Assembly: GCF_000834635.1 (NCBI RefSeq)
Contig: NZ_JXQV01000017.1
Location: 32,124 to 96,123, forward strand
Source of the DNA: Agrobacterium tumefaciens
Lineage (GTDB): Bacteria > Pseudomonadota > Alphaproteobacteria > Rhizobiales > Rhizobiaceae
Reading direction: 5' to 3'
Length of the DNA stretch: 64,000 nucleotides
Shown here: piece by piece, positions 42,605 through 51,821 of the stretch
How positions within the stretch are numbered: the stretch's first letter is position 1
Layout of the letters: each line of letters opens with the position of its first letter
Position numbers and translations under genes: made by a program
Notes under the pieces: generated by a model
The model's input: the letters and a program-made list of their open reading frames with translations, nothing else
The model's database searches: none
What the model was told of the DNA's origin: nothing

Positions 42605-43360
42605 ATGCTGACGACAGAGCGAAGATCTCTTATTCAAAAAGTTCTGCGGGAAACCGGGCGGATAGTTGCAAAGGATTTCAGCCAGGAATTGGGCGTCTCT
42701 GAAGACACTATACGAAGAGACCTGCGAGAGCTTGCAAGCGAAGGACTTCTGCAACGGGTGCACGGTGGAGCCCTCCCGGCATCAGCGGCGACGGCGGATT
42801 TTTCAGCTCGAGAACGAATGGGAATTTTGGCCAAGGTGTCGTTAGCGAAGGCCGCCGTCAAATTGATCAGTGCCGGACAGATTATCTTTCTTGACGGCGG
42901 AACGACCAACGTGCAGTTGGCTCGGCACCTCCCTCATGAAATCGCTCTCACGGTCGTCACACACAGCCCAAGTATCGCAGTGGAATTAGCGAACCATCCT
43001 TTGGTCCAAGTTGAAATAATTGGCGGGAGGCTGTTCAAGCATTCTGTTGTTGCGATGGGTGCGACGACATTAGACGCAATCGAGAACGTTCGTATTGACG
43101 CGTATTTCATGGGCGTGACCGGTCTGCATCCAGATACGGGCGCCACCACCGGGGATCACGAAGAAGCCGCACTGAAGCGGCGGATTTGCCGCCAATCGAG
43201 CGAAACCTTTATCATGGCGACAAAGGAAAAGTTGGGAGCAGCCTCCGCCTACAGAATTGTGCCGCTTTCTGCTGTTTCGTCGGTGATAACGGAAACTGAC
43301 ATCCCGGATGAGCTAGCGAAAGGTTTCGAGACGAGCCAGGTAAACATTATCAAACCGTGA
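42605..43360 (+). CDS. DeoR-family transcriptional regulator
   Basis: 251 residues from the ATG at 42605; the frame is open back to 42539 but the DeoR N-terminus (MLTTERRSLIQKVLRETG) starts here. The HTH LGVSEDTIRRDLRELASEGLLQRVHGGAL is the DeoR signature, and the C-terminal sugar-phosphate sensing domain has FLDGGTTNVQLARHLP and GVTGLHPDTGATTGDHEEAALKR. DeoR proteins usually repress sugar or nucleoside catabolic genes and respond to a phosphorylated sugar. The divergent nudK/DUF4406 operon is the likely target. Confidence 0.88.
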   Translation: MLTTERRSLIQKVLRETGRIVAKDFSQELGVSEDTIRRDLRELASEGLLQRVHGGALPASAATADFSARERMGILAKVSLAKAAVKLISAGQIIFLDGGTTNVQLARHLPHEIALTVVTHSPSIAVELANHPLVQVEIIGGRLFKHSVVAMGATTLDAIENVRIDAYFMGVTGLHPDTGATTGDHEEAALKRRICRQSSETFIMATKEKLGAASAYRIVPLSAVSSVITETDIPDELAKGFETSQVNIIKP

Positions 43361-43394
43361 AGCTCGGCCTTTTGGGCTGTAAACGGGCAGCGGT

Positions 43395-43559
43395 CTATTC
43401 ATCTTCGATTTTCTTCAGTCTTGCCGCTTTGAGAAGTTTGGTTTTCTCTCTGTCTCCGCTCACCCGCTTTTCCTCAAGGCCGGTTGCGATCAGCTTCAGT
43501 GTATCGAAGTCATTTTTGGCTGGAGGGCGTTTGGTTTTGTTGGAATCTTGATCAGTCAT
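43395..43559 (-). CDS. Small hypothetical basic protein
   Basis: 54 residues from the ATG at 43557-43559, rich in Lys, Arg, Asp and Glu (TDQDSNKTKRPPAKNDFDT, then KLIATGLEEKRVSGDREKTK) with no membrane segment. The longer open frame upstream to 44039 has a different, implausible composition and is not accepted. Charged, helix-prone composition suggests a small cytosolic protein. It is convergent with deoR, 34 bp apart. No family is recognised. Confidence 0.45.
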   Translation of the reverse strand: MTDQDSNKTKRPPAKNDFDTLKLIATGLEEKRVSGDREKTKLLKAARLKKIEDE

Positions 43560-44162
43560 TCTCAGCACCATGGATTTAGAGAAGTTGAATAGACTGTCTT
43601 TAGCATAGCGGGCAGGGCAGCGTTGCCACCATTCGTGGTCGATTGTCATCCAGTTGGAATGAGCGGGAATATTTCTAAAATAATGAGCCCTGCGCCAATG
43701 GCTCATTAACGGGCAATGACGTTGCCCCCTTGAAATAATCCATTTTGAGTAAAGTCTGGCCCATTGAGAGGACCAGGGAACGAAGAGCAACCGTTTTACA
43801 GACAAACAGATCATCGGCAATTTGAAGGAGCACGAGGCGGGCACGGTCACGAGATGAGATGAGATGCTGCGAAGCCAAATTGGCTCCGCACCGCAGCCCG
43901 CCGCTACCGCCCCGAATACAGCAACCCAAAACCGCTTAAGAAAACTCAAAATTGGATAAAAATCGGGCGAGACGTCAGCCTCACTTGTCCAGGTTCCAAG
44001 CCGATCCGCGCATTTGCGGAAATCGGCATTCTTGCACAACGAAACCAGTAGGTCTTACAGATATTCATTGTCTTGGATTTGGGGGACGCGTCGGCTTATT
44101 TGTCTTGGGGAAGATCGAACTATGATGATTGGCTGTCAATCTGCCGAAGATATTTCAAGGCC
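43560..44162. other. Gap without recognised gene
   Basis: About 600 bp between the small basic-protein gene and the alpha/beta hydrolase. Open frames here are short or of unlikely composition. A GAGAT microrepeat occurs near 43851-43866. It may hold a decayed gene, but nothing identifiable was found. Confidence 0.5.
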
Positions 44163-44990
44163 TTAAGCAATCGACATATCTCGATTGATGGTTTCGAAAA
44201 AACGGAGCAATTCGGTCGAAAACTCCCGTCTTGCTGTCGTATTGGAATGGTCAGCGCCTTCGATCCGTTTGACCTCAAGTTTCGGCATGATCTGCTCCAG
44301 CTCATGGAAATCGTCTGTGTAAGGATCGTCAGTACCAACGATGCCCAAAACCGGCACCTGCACGGACTTCATCTGCTCGGGCTGGACAACCAGACGCCCG
44401 CCGCCCAGCCGGGATGCGGCCAGCGCACGAACATCCTGGCCAGCAAGCGATAGCCTTGAATGTTCAGCGATGTAGTCTTCGTCGGGAAGATCACGGCCTT
44501 CTGGCCAAAGGCGCAGAATCTGGGATCGTTGCGATCCGTCAGCCAGTTCGGACGCCTCCAGCTCCAACTGCCTTTGCTTTGCCTCGCTCCAGTTGAAGCG
44601 TCCGGTGGCGCCGCCGAGAACGCAGGACAGGAAACGCTCTGGCCGGTGGCAAACGAGATTGGCCAGCACCATAGCCCCAAGGGAATAACCGACCATATGG
44701 CTGCGCGTGACACCGATATGGTCCTGCAACCGCAGCAAATCCTGGCCCATTTCCGGACCATAAACGGCGGGGTCGTAGGGTTTGTCGCTTTGCCCATGGC
44801 CCCGTCCATCAATCGCCAACACACGATAATTCGCAGCCAGAGCACGGATCACGCCCGGCGTCCCGAACTGTCGCTCGGCGGTGCCTGAAAAGCCATGCAT
44901 CATCAGCACCGGCACGCCTTCTCCCGCCTCAAGATAGTGGATACGAACGCCGTTGGAGTTGAAGAATTTCGATTGAGGCTCAGAGGTCAT
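44163..44990 (-). CDS. Alpha/beta hydrolase coupled to the Dpp/Opp-type operon
   Basis: 275 residues from the ATG at 44988-44990; the open frame reaching 45362 overlaps the ATPase gene in another frame and is rejected. The fold is shown by the oxyanion-hole strand VLMMHGFSG, the nucleophile elbow GYSLGA (Ser103), a GTDDPYTDD acid region and the catalytic histidine in GADHSN. It hydrolyses an ester, lactone or similar bond in the cytosol. It begins one base after the stop of the DppF-type gene, so it is the last cistron of the importer operon and probably processes the imported compound. The substrate is not known. Confidence 0.85.
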   Translation of the reverse strand: MTSEPQSKFFNSNGVRIHYLEAGEGVPVLMMHGFSGTAERQFGTPGVIRALAANYRVLAIDGRGHGQSDKPYDPAVYGPEMGQDLLRLQDHIGVTRSHMVGYSLGAMVLANLVCHRPERFLSCVLGGATGRFNWSEAKQRQLELEASELADGSQRSQILRLWPEGRDLPDEDYIAEHSRLSLAGQDVRALAASRLGGGRLVVQPEQMKSVQVPVLGIVGTDDPYTDDFHELEQIMPKLEVKRIEGADHSNTTARREFSTELLRFFETINRDMSIA

Positions 44991-44991
44991 T

Positions 44992-46038
44992 TTAAACGGT
45001 CCGTTTGTTAAGGGGCTGCTGCGACGGCGCATTGGGGATATCGTTGAGGTGACAGGCGCCCAGATGGCCCGGTGCAATCTCGCGCAGTGGCGGCACGCTG
45101 CGGCGGCAAATATCCATGGCGTGAACGCAGCGAGGATGGAAATGGCAGCCTGGGGGCGGTGCCAGCGGTGAGGGTATCTCGCCCTTGATGGAAGGGAATT
45201 TGGTCGAGCGGCGATCCATGCGCGGGATTTGCGACAGCAAGGCCTGTGTATAGGGATGATTGGCCCGCTCAAAGATGTCGGTTTTCGTGCCCTGCTCGAC
45301 AATGCGGCCGAGATACATGATCGCCACCCGATCAGACAGATGGCGCACGACGCCAAGGTCATGGCTGATAAAGAGATAGGTCAGACCCAGTTCCGACTGG
45401 AGATCCACGAACAGATTGATGATCTGGGCCTGGATTGAGACATCAAGCGCGGCGACCGCCTCGTCGCAAATGACCACCTCCGGGTTGACGGCCAGAGCAC
45501 GGGCGATGCCGACGCGTTGGCGCTGGCCACCGCTGAACTGGTGGGGAAAGCGACGTTTGAAGGCGGTATCGAGGCCGCAGCGCTTCATCTGCAGATCAAC
45601 ATAATCTTCCAGCTCCGACCGCCGGACAAGACCATGCAGATGCGGTGCCTGACCGATAATCTGCGCAACGCGTTGGCGCGGATTGAGGCTGGCATAGGGG
45701 TTCTGAAAAATCATCTGCACCCGTAAAAGCGCACTGCGTGCCTTTTTCGCCGAAAGAGCGTAAGGGTTTTCACCGTTGAGGTGAATTTCACCGCTTGAGG
45801 GCGGCGTAATACCGGCGAGCATCCGGCCCAAGGTCGACTTTCCGCATCCGCTTTCGCCAACAAGTCCAAGCACTTCGCCTCGCCGGATCTGCAGGTTGAC
45901 GCCATCCACTGCATGAACAACGGAAGGCTGCTTCAGTGGGATACCAAGGCGGCGACCGGTCTTTAAAAGCAGCGACTGGTGGCCGCCGAACGTCTTGCTC
46001 AGGTTTTTCGCTTCAATAACGATAGGCGCTTGGGTCAT
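44992..46038 (-). CDS. ABC transporter ATPase, DppF/OppF type
   Basis: 348-residue cytosolic ATPase with Walker [10 protein letters not shown], signature [15 protein letters not shown] and Walker B VVICDEAVAALD, plus the C-terminal oligopeptide-family extension with a PPGCHFHPRCVHAMDICR cysteine motif that in relatives binds an Fe-S cluster or stabilises the domain. It starts within a 4-nt overlap of the DppD-type gene and partners with it as the ATPase heterodimer of this peptide-family importer. Confidence 0.92.
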   Translation of the reverse strand: MTQAPIVIEAKNLSKTFGGHQSLLLKTGRRLGIPLKQPSVVHAVDGVNLQIRRGEVLGLVGESGCGKSTLGRMLAGITPPSSGEIHLNGENPYALSAKKARSALLRVQMIFQNPYASLNPRQRVAQIIGQAPHLHGLVRRSELEDYVDLQMKRCGLDTAFKRRFPHQFSGGQRQRVGIARALAVNPEVVICDEAVAALDVSIQAQIINLFVDLQSELGLTYLFISHDLGVVRHLSDRVAIMYLGRIVEQGTKTDIFERANHPYTQALLSQIPRMDRRSTKFPSIKGEIPSPLAPPPGCHFHPRCVHAMDICRRSVPPLREIAPGHLGACHLNDIPNAPSQQPLNKRTV

Positions 46039-47009
46039 GTGTCAGCCTCGATCGGATGCAGGCAGCGGACGCTTCTAGCCGGAGCCATATGGGTCAAAGG
46101 CGGTGTCGTGCGACAGAGCTCCTCAGCGCGTTCACACCTCTCCCGAAAGGCGCAGCCTTCGGGAAGATTCAAGAGATTTGGCGTCATGCCGGGAATCTGT
46201 GCCAGATGTCGCCCGGTGACATGCGCGCCAGGCACGCTGCCGATCAAGCCGTGCGTATAGGGATGGCGCGGCGCACCAAGCACCTTATCTACGGGCCCGC
46301 TCTCGATGATCTTTCCGGCATACATGACCGCAACGGTATCCGCGAGTTCCGAAACCACCGACAGATCATGCGTGATCCAAATGATCGAGGTGCCGTAGGT
46401 CTGTCCCAGACGTTGCACTTCAGAAAGGATCTGGCCCTGGATGGTCACATCCAAAGCGGTCGTGGGTTCGTCTGCGATAATCAGGTCAGGCCGGTGCAGC
46501 ATAGCGATAGCTATCGCCACACGCTGCCGCATCCCCCCGGAAAACTCATGGGGATAGGCCGATATACGCTCAGCGGGGCTGGGAATGCCAACGCTGCCAA
46601 GCGCATCGCGCGACCGTTCCCAAGCTTCCTTTCGCGACACCTTTTCATGCGCAAGGACAGTTTCGATCATCTGCTCGGAGATCCGCAGAACGGGGTTCAG
46701 CGTCATCATCGGATCCTGGAAAATCATCGCGATGCGGTTGCCGCGCAGATGTCGCATCTCTGGCTCAGAAAGGCCGATCAGGTTGCGCCCCTGAAACAGG
46801 ATTTCGCCGCCGGTGATGCGGCCGGGTGGATCAACCAGACCCATGATCGAGAAGCCAGTGACAGTTTTGCCGGAGCCGCTTTCACCGACCAGCCCCATGA
46901 TTTCGCCGCGGCGGATATCGAAAGAGATCTTGTTAACAGGAACCAGCGTACCGGCACGAGTGATGAACCGCGTCTCAAGATCGCGGACGGAGAGTGTGAT
47001 ATCAGTCAT
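46035..47009 (-). CDS. ABC transporter ATPase, DppD/OppD type
   Basis: 324-residue cytosolic ATPase with Walker [11 protein letters not shown]-loop [13 protein letters not shown], signature FSGGMRQRV, Walker [15 protein letters not shown] and the C-terminal family motif [17 protein letters not shown]. It overlaps the downstream DppF-type gene and the upstream DppC-type gene by 4 nt each, so all are translationally coupled. Confidence 0.92.
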   Translation of the reverse strand: MTDITLSVRDLETRFITRAGTLVPVNKISFDIRRGEIMGLVGESGSGKTVTGFSIMGLVDPPGRITGGEILFQGRNLIGLSEPEMRHLRGNRIAMIFQDPMMTLNPVLRISEQMIETVLAHEKVSRKEAWERSRDALGSVGIPSPAERISAYPHEFSGGMRQRVAIAIAMLHRPDLIIADEPTTALDVTIQGQILSEVQRLGQTYGTSIIWITHDLSVVSELADTVAVMYAGKIIESGPVDKVLGAPRHPYTHGLIGSVPGAHVTGRHLAQIPGMTPNLLNLPEGCAFRERCERAEELCRTTPPLTHMAPARSVRCLHPIEADT

Positions 47010-47926
47010 TTTTGGTTCTGCGGGTTAAGGACATCGCGGAGATGGTCACCGACGAGATTGATCGAGACAATCGTGACCAGGAGGGCAATGCCGGGAAAGA
47101 AACTGATCCAGTAAGCCCCTGACAGCATGAAGCTGTAGCCGTTCGAAATCAGGAGACCCAGGGATGGTTCGGTCAAGGGTACACCGAGACCAAGGAACGA
47201 AAGGGTGGCCTCTAGGCCGATCGCACCGGCGATCTGGATGGTACAGATGACGATCAGCGGTGGCATACAGTTCGGCAAAAGGTGCTGCATGACTTGCCGC
47301 CACTTCGGGATGCCGAGGCAGGCGGCGGCTTCCATGTATTCTTTCTTTTTTTCGACAAGCGCAGCGCTTCGGGCAACGCGCGCATAGATGGTCCATTCCA
47401 CCAGAACCAAGGCTAGTGTGACATTGAAGATGCCTTTGCCAAGCACACTGAGCAACATCAGGGCTATGAGGATGGACGGAAACGACAATTGCAGATCAAC
47501 CAGCCGCATCAGGAATGCATCGACACGCCCGCCTGCATAGGCAGCAATCAACCCGATGGTGCTGCCTATGATGCCGGCGATGATGGCGGAGCCCACCCCA
47601 ACCAACAGGGAAATACGCAGGCCATAGATGATGGCTGAGAGCATGTCTCGACCCTGCTCGTCCGTGCCCAGCAGGTAGGTCATGCCGTCGGGGGAAACGG
47701 TGCCCGGCGGCAAGCGAGAGTCGAAGAAGTTGATCGTCATCAGATCATAGGGGTTCTGAGGGGAAACCAAGGGGGCGGCGATGGCCAGAAACACGATGGT
47801 CAGAAAGACCGCGGCACCCACGGCAGCAACCGGGTTTGATAGGAAGTCACGCATGAACATCGAAAGTCGCCCAGGTTCTGCGCCGATTGAGTGCGGCTCG
47901 CTCTGCGCTAAGGGAGTGTCAGTCAT
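47006..47926 (-). CDS. ABC transporter permease, DppC type
   Basis: 306 residues from the ATG at 47924-47926, overlapping the end of the DppB-type gene by 8 nt; a start at 47956 is possible but lies further inside that gene. It shows the family motif LLGTDEQGRDMLSAIIYG, about six hydrophobic helices and the EAA loop YMEAAACLGIPKWRQVMQHLLPN. Half of the translocation pore of this importer. Confidence 0.9.
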   Translation of the reverse strand: MTDTPLAQSEPHSIGAEPGRLSMFMRDFLSNPVAAVGAAVFLTIVFLAIAAPLVSPQNPYDLMTINFFDSRLPPGTVSPDGMTYLLGTDEQGRDMLSAIIYGLRISLLVGVGSAIIAGIIGSTIGLIAAYAGGRVDAFLMRLVDLQLSFPSILIALMLLSVLGKGIFNVTLALVLVEWTIYARVARSAALVEKKKEYMEAAACLGIPKWRQVMQHLLPNCMPPLIVICTIQIAGAIGLEATLSFLGLGVPLTEPSLGLLISNGYSFMLSGAYWISFFPGIALLVTIVSINLVGDHLRDVLNPQNQK

Positions 47927-48899
47927 TGCGGTTCTCCACGCGGATCCGGGGATCAAGGATCGTATAAAGAACGTCCACGATCAGATTGATGATGACGAAG
48001 AGGATGACGATCATCACGAGGTAGGACACGATGACCGGGCGATCGAGCACCGTGATACTATCGATGATCAGCTTGCCCATGCCGGGCCAGGCGAAGATGC
48101 TCTCGGTGATAATGGCAAAGGCGATCAGACGCCCGAAATCCAGTCCGGTGACGGTGACAATCGGGATCAGCAAATTGCGAAGGATATGAACAAACACGAT
48201 CCTGCGGGGTGCCAAGCCTTTTGCGCGGGCAAACTTGACGTAGTCCATCGAGATGTTTTCGCGCACACCCGATCGGGTCAATCGCAAGACAAGGGCTATG
48301 TTGCCGATGGCCAAATTGAGCGTTGGTAGTGCCATGTGCGCCAGGCCATTGAGGGTCAGAAAGCTCCACTCGATGCCCAACACATTAACGGTCTCGCCAC
48401 GTCCCGATGACGGTAGCCAACCCAGACTGACCGAAAATACCATGATCAGCATGACGCCGACCCAGAAGGACGGGAGAGAAAAACCCAGCACACTTCCAGA
48501 CATGATCACGCGACCCGAGATGGTGTCGGGATAGAACCCTGCGTAAAGGCCTAGGGGAATTCCGATGATGATCGATAAAAAGACGGCACCGAAAGCCAGT
48601 TCGAATGTTGCCGGTGCGCGTTCCAGAATGATCTGTAGGGCGGGCGCGTTGTAAACGAAGCTGCGGCCCATGTCGCCGTGCAACGCCCCACCCAGGAAGT
48701 CGAGATACTGTTTCCAAAGTGGCTGATCCAGCCCCAATTGGATAAGCTGACGCTCGCGGTCCTGCTGATCGGCCAGTGGGCTGATCAGAATGTCCACTGG
48801 GTTTCCGATTAGATGCAGGCCGACGAAAACAATAATTGTCATCACAAGCACGACAAGCAATGCCTGGCTCAGACGCTGGATGAACCAACTCAGCGACAT
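47919..48899 (-). CDS. ABC transporter permease, DppB type
   Basis: 326-residue inner-membrane permease starting LSWFIQRLSQALLVVLVMTI, with QLGLDQPLWKQYLDFL, SGSVLGFSLPSFWVGVML and the EAA loop YVKFARAKGLAPRRIVFVHIL, ending in DPRIRVE. AAGGAAA precedes the ATG. It follows the binding-protein gene by 81 bp, a spacing that may contain an mRNA processing or partial termination signal, though no strong hairpin was seen. Confidence 0.9.
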   Translation of the reverse strand: MSLSWFIQRLSQALLVVLVMTIIVFVGLHLIGNPVDILISPLADQQDRERQLIQLGLDQPLWKQYLDFLGGALHGDMGRSFVYNAPALQIILERAPATFELAFGAVFLSIIIGIPLGLYAGFYPDTISGRVIMSGSVLGFSLPSFWVGVMLIMVFSVSLGWLPSSGRGETVNVLGIEWSFLTLNGLAHMALPTLNLAIGNIALVLRLTRSGVRENISMDYVKFARAKGLAPRRIVFVHILRNLLIPIVTVTGLDFGRLIAFAIITESIFAWPGMGKLIIDSITVLDRPVIVSYLVMIVILFVIINLIVDVLYTILDPRIRVENRND

Positions 48900-48980
48900 C
48901 TCGATTTCCTTTTAAGTGGCCGAAGGGGCGACGGACGTCTGGTGCGCCCCGTGCGTAGGGAAGGCTCGAACGGTGTTCGT

Positions 48981-50561
48981 CTATTTCACTATGTTGACGA
49001 AACGGATCAGGCTGCGATCCATGAGATTAGCGTCATAGGTCAGGTCCGACTTGCTCGCCCACGCGTGGGACTGCCAGTAAAGAGGGATCAGGTGACCACG
49101 TCCCTCTTTCATCACAAGCGCTGTCGCTTCCGCGAGTTTGGCGTTTCGCTTGGTCTCATCCATTTCCTGCAAGCCGGAGATGAACAACTCATCAAATTGC
49201 GGATTGCTGAACATGGTTCTGTTCGATGCGCCTAAACCGGCTTCGGGGTTGTTCGTCGCCATCATGTTGCGCAGAAAAGCTGACGCATTCGGGCAGCAGC
49301 CGTTATACGCATATTGGAAGAGGCTCAGCTGGCGGTCCCTTTGCATTTGCAGGATCACACTAAATGGTACCGAGTCGACCGAGTTGATCTTCACGCCCCC
49401 ACGCGAAAAGAACTGCGCGATGGCTTGAAGCGATGCGGAATCTTCAGGGAAACGGTCGTTGGTGGAATGGATCGTCAATCCAAATCCTTGGGGATACCCC
49501 GCCTCGATCAGCAATTGCTTGGCACGCGCTGGATCGTATGGATCGGGTGTCAGATCGGGATTGTAGCCGCCGAGGCCAGGCGGCACGACCTGGCCTGCTG
49601 GTGCGCCCAAGCCGTTGGCAATCCGTTTCACAAGAAGATTGCGATCGATCATCAGCGAAAGTGCCTGGCGCACCCGCGGGTCTTTCAGCGGATTGACCGT
49701 CATCGGCTTGCCGTTATGGTCGGTCACCCAGGGTGAAACGTCGCGCGCCGTATCCAGTTGAAGATGGGTGAGGCGCGTGGTCAGGCCCTGGCTTATGTTG
49801 AGATTGCCGCGTGCTCGAATGGTATCAAGATCGGTCGGGGGTACATTTTCGATAATGTCGACTTCGCCTGATAACAACGCTGCGATACGCGCCGGATTGT
49901 TCGAGATGAACCGGTATGTGACATTGTCGAACCTCGGCTTTTCACCCCAGTAGTTCTCGTTGGCCGTCAGCATCAGCCGGTCGCCGCGCAGCCAACGTAC
50001 GAACTTATACTGGCCGGTGCCGATGGCCGCCTTGCCGGTATTGTAGTCCTCCGTGTTCATGCCTGCCCCTGCAATATGCGATATGATCGGCACTTCGCCG
50101 AGCTGATCAATCAGCAAGGGGGAGGGTTCGTTTGTCTGCACCCGGATCTTGTGTGGGCCGATCGCCTCGACCAACTTCACCTCTTTGAGATTGCGGGCAA
50201 AATTGGCTGTCGAAGTCGTGGTTGCCTCGGCTCGCTTAAACGAAAAAATGATGTCCTCAGCGGTGAACGGACTGCCGTCGTGAAACGTCACGCCCTCTCG
50301 CAGGTCGAACTCCCAGGTTGTCGGATCGACGATGCGCCAGGATGTTGCCAGCAATGGCTGGATCTGGAAGCCCTTGTCATAGGTCACAAGAGACTCAAAC
50401 ATATTGGGCGTCGTGGATGCTTCTGGCCCGGCCGCATTGAAGAGCGGGTCAATGGCCGCGTGTTCAGTGGTTCGCGCAAACACAAGATCGCGTGCCGATA
50501 CCGATGTTGCTCCAGCAAGGCACAAGGCCGATGCCAACACGATCCTCAAATAACTCTGCAT
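48981..50561 (-). CDS. ABC importer substrate-binding protein, family 5
   Basis: 526-residue periplasmic protein with a Sec signal (MQSYLRIVLASALCLAGA, cleavage near SVSARD). Family 5 blocks are NMFESLVTYDKGFQIQPLLA, EGVTFHDGSPFTAEDIIFS, GTGQYKFVRW and DPYDPARAKQLLIEAGYP. It feeds the importer encoded by the next four genes. GGGGGAGACC precedes the ATG. The upstream intergenic region holds paired direct repeats likely bound by the divergent MarR protein. Confidence 0.9.
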   Translation of the reverse strand: MQSYLRIVLASALCLAGATSVSARDLVFARTTEHAAIDPLFNAAGPEASTTPNMFESLVTYDKGFQIQPLLATSWRIVDPTTWEFDLREGVTFHDGSPFTAEDIIFSFKRAEATTTSTANFARNLKEVKLVEAIGPHKIRVQTNEPSPLLIDQLGEVPIISHIAGAGMNTEDYNTGKAAIGTGQYKFVRWLRGDRLMLTANENYWGEKPRFDNVTYRFISNNPARIAALLSGEVDIIENVPPTDLDTIRARGNLNISQGLTTRLTHLQLDTARDVSPWVTDHNGKPMTVNPLKDPRVRQALSLMIDRNLLVKRIANGLGAPAGQVVPPGLGGYNPDLTPDPYDPARAKQLLIEAGYPQGFGLTIHSTNDRFPEDSASLQAIAQFFSRGGVKINSVDSVPFSVILQMQRDRQLSLFQYAYNGCCPNASAFLRNMMATNNPEAGLGASNRTMFSNPQFDELFISGLQEMDETKRNAKLAEATALVMKEGRGHLIPLYWQSHAWASKSDLTYDANLMDRSLIRFVNIVK

Positions 50562-50904
50562 CTCAGGTCTCCCCCCTGTTCCGTTTCGAATGTTGCAAAT
50601 GGAACTAATTAATTGCTTTCAGCAACTAATTAATTGTTAGGCAAGGAAGACCAAATTGTTAGGCATGGCTGCACGGAGCGTGCAGAGGGCGTTTGAGACA
50701 TTAACGAGAAAAAGCTTCGGACGTGTCTGCCGAACGCTGGTCGGTACGTTCAATCCAACTCCAAAGGGAGGGGTGCCACAACTTTGACGATTGAACCACG
50801 TGGGCCGTCTCTACAACCAAATGGTTGACATTGTGAAAGAGTTGGGAAACATTTGGATTTATTCAGTTTCTCTGCATCCACCTATAAGCGCGAGCAAAAA
50901 CCAT
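50562..50904. other. Divergent intergenic region upstream of MarR
   Basis: Holds the tandem repeats at 50603-50665 near the importer side. The rest contains the leader of the MarR gene, with an AAAGGGAGGGG sequence near 50762 that is too far from any in-frame start of the regulator to act simply as its ribosome site. Confidence 0.5.
50603..50665. promoter_or_regulatory. Tandem direct repeats in the binding-protein/MarR divergent promoter
   Basis: AACTAATTAATTG occurs at 50603-50615 and 50624-50636 with a 21-bp period, two helical turns. AATTGTTAGGCA occurs at 50632-50643 and 50654-50665 with a 22-bp period. The two sets interlock. TAATTAATT is itself palindromic. This is a strong candidate operator for the adjacent MarR regulator and overlaps the expected promoter of the importer operon. 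Confidence 0.6.
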
Positions 50905-51465
50905 ATGTATGCCCCCCAACCCACAGCCCCGCTTGACGGTATTGGCGACGACACGTCCGATGTGCGCTATCTGTTTTCCTATAATCTTCAACGTCTTGCG
51001 TCAGTATCTTCGCAGGCCACGATGTTATATATGTTGGAAGACGCTGGGCTGACGAGCCAGGAATGGAGGGCATTGGCCATTCTGGACTTTCTTGGAAGCG
51101 CTCCGATGAACTTGCTTGCCCAACGTGCCGGGATCCAGAAAAGCCAGACCAGTCGATTGATTGCCAGCCTTGAGCGCCGCAAGTTAATTATCCGCAAGAC
51201 AGATACCTATGACAAACGCATCAATTTGTTATCGCTGACGCCATCCGGCCGCGATCTGGTCAATAGCCTGATGATACGCTCACGCGACCGCAACCGGCGG
51301 ATGCTGGAGGCACTGGATGAATCCGAACGCCTGACGCTGATGCACCTCATCAGCAAGGTGACGAAATCGTCTCTTGGCTTTCTGCAAGAGCTGAAAGGCA
51401 ATTCATCAAGAGCGGCAGCAGTGGAACCAGAACCTGCAAGTATCTTTGAAAACTATGGAGCCTAG
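50905..51465 (+). CDS. MarR-family transcriptional regulator
   Basis: 186 residues from the ATG at 50905; in-frame ATG 50821 and TTG 50791 allow longer forms and the start is uncertain. The winged HTH is seen in LTSQEWRALAILDFLGSAPMN, AGIQKSQTSRLIASLERRKLI and the DKRINLLSLTPSGRDL wing. MarR proteins are dimeric repressors released by small aromatic or other ligands. It is divergent from the Dpp-type importer operon with its hydrolase and probably controls it through the tandem repeats between the genes. Confidence 0.85.
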   Translation: MYAPQPTAPLDGIGDDTSDVRYLFSYNLQRLASVSSQATMLYMLEDAGLTSQEWRALAILDFLGSAPMNLLAQRAGIQKSQTSRLIASLERRKLIIRKTDTYDKRINLLSLTPSGRDLVNSLMIRSRDRNRRMLEALDESERLTLMHLISKVTKSSLGFLQELKGNSSRAAAVEPEPASIFENYGA

Positions 51466-51821
51466 CCGCTCAGACAAAGGTTTGCGGTCGCTTAATTTGG
51501 TCTGACCGGCGTGTTGATCGCTGAAGGCGGATTTCCTGTGTTGACAGGTGCCGATCTCTGACACCGAAGGAATTGTTGAGATAAGGGCGCGGTTTGCGAT
51601 TGTGCTGTAGGAGGGAAAATAGAGAAACCTCGCGGCATTGAAGTTCGTTGCTGGACATCAACATCTGCATTTTTACGATCAAGAACCGACCGCAGGTGAG
51701 AGATAGCTTTAAGCATTCAACCACCGGCTCGGCGGTTCTGATCCTATCAAATGCTGCGGTCCCCGCTAGGCTGAGTTTTTGAGCGCTGAAAGCTAGATCA
51801 GGTATTTTGACGGGCTTGGGC
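51466..51821. other. Gap without recognised gene
   Basis: About 350 bp between the convergent MarR and GGDEF-EAL genes. Two overlapping minus-strand frames of 74-84 codons exist but have no recognisable domain. No clear terminator hairpin was found. Confidence 0.5.

Noticed and set aside
43560..44039. Upstream extension of the small basic protein to 214 codons
   Set aside because: Trp/Cys/Arg-rich implausible sequence; only the last 54 codons look protein-like.
44991..45362. N-terminal extension of the alpha/beta hydrolase
   Set aside because: Overlaps the DppF-type ATPase in a different frame; hydrolase homology starts at the ATG at 44990.
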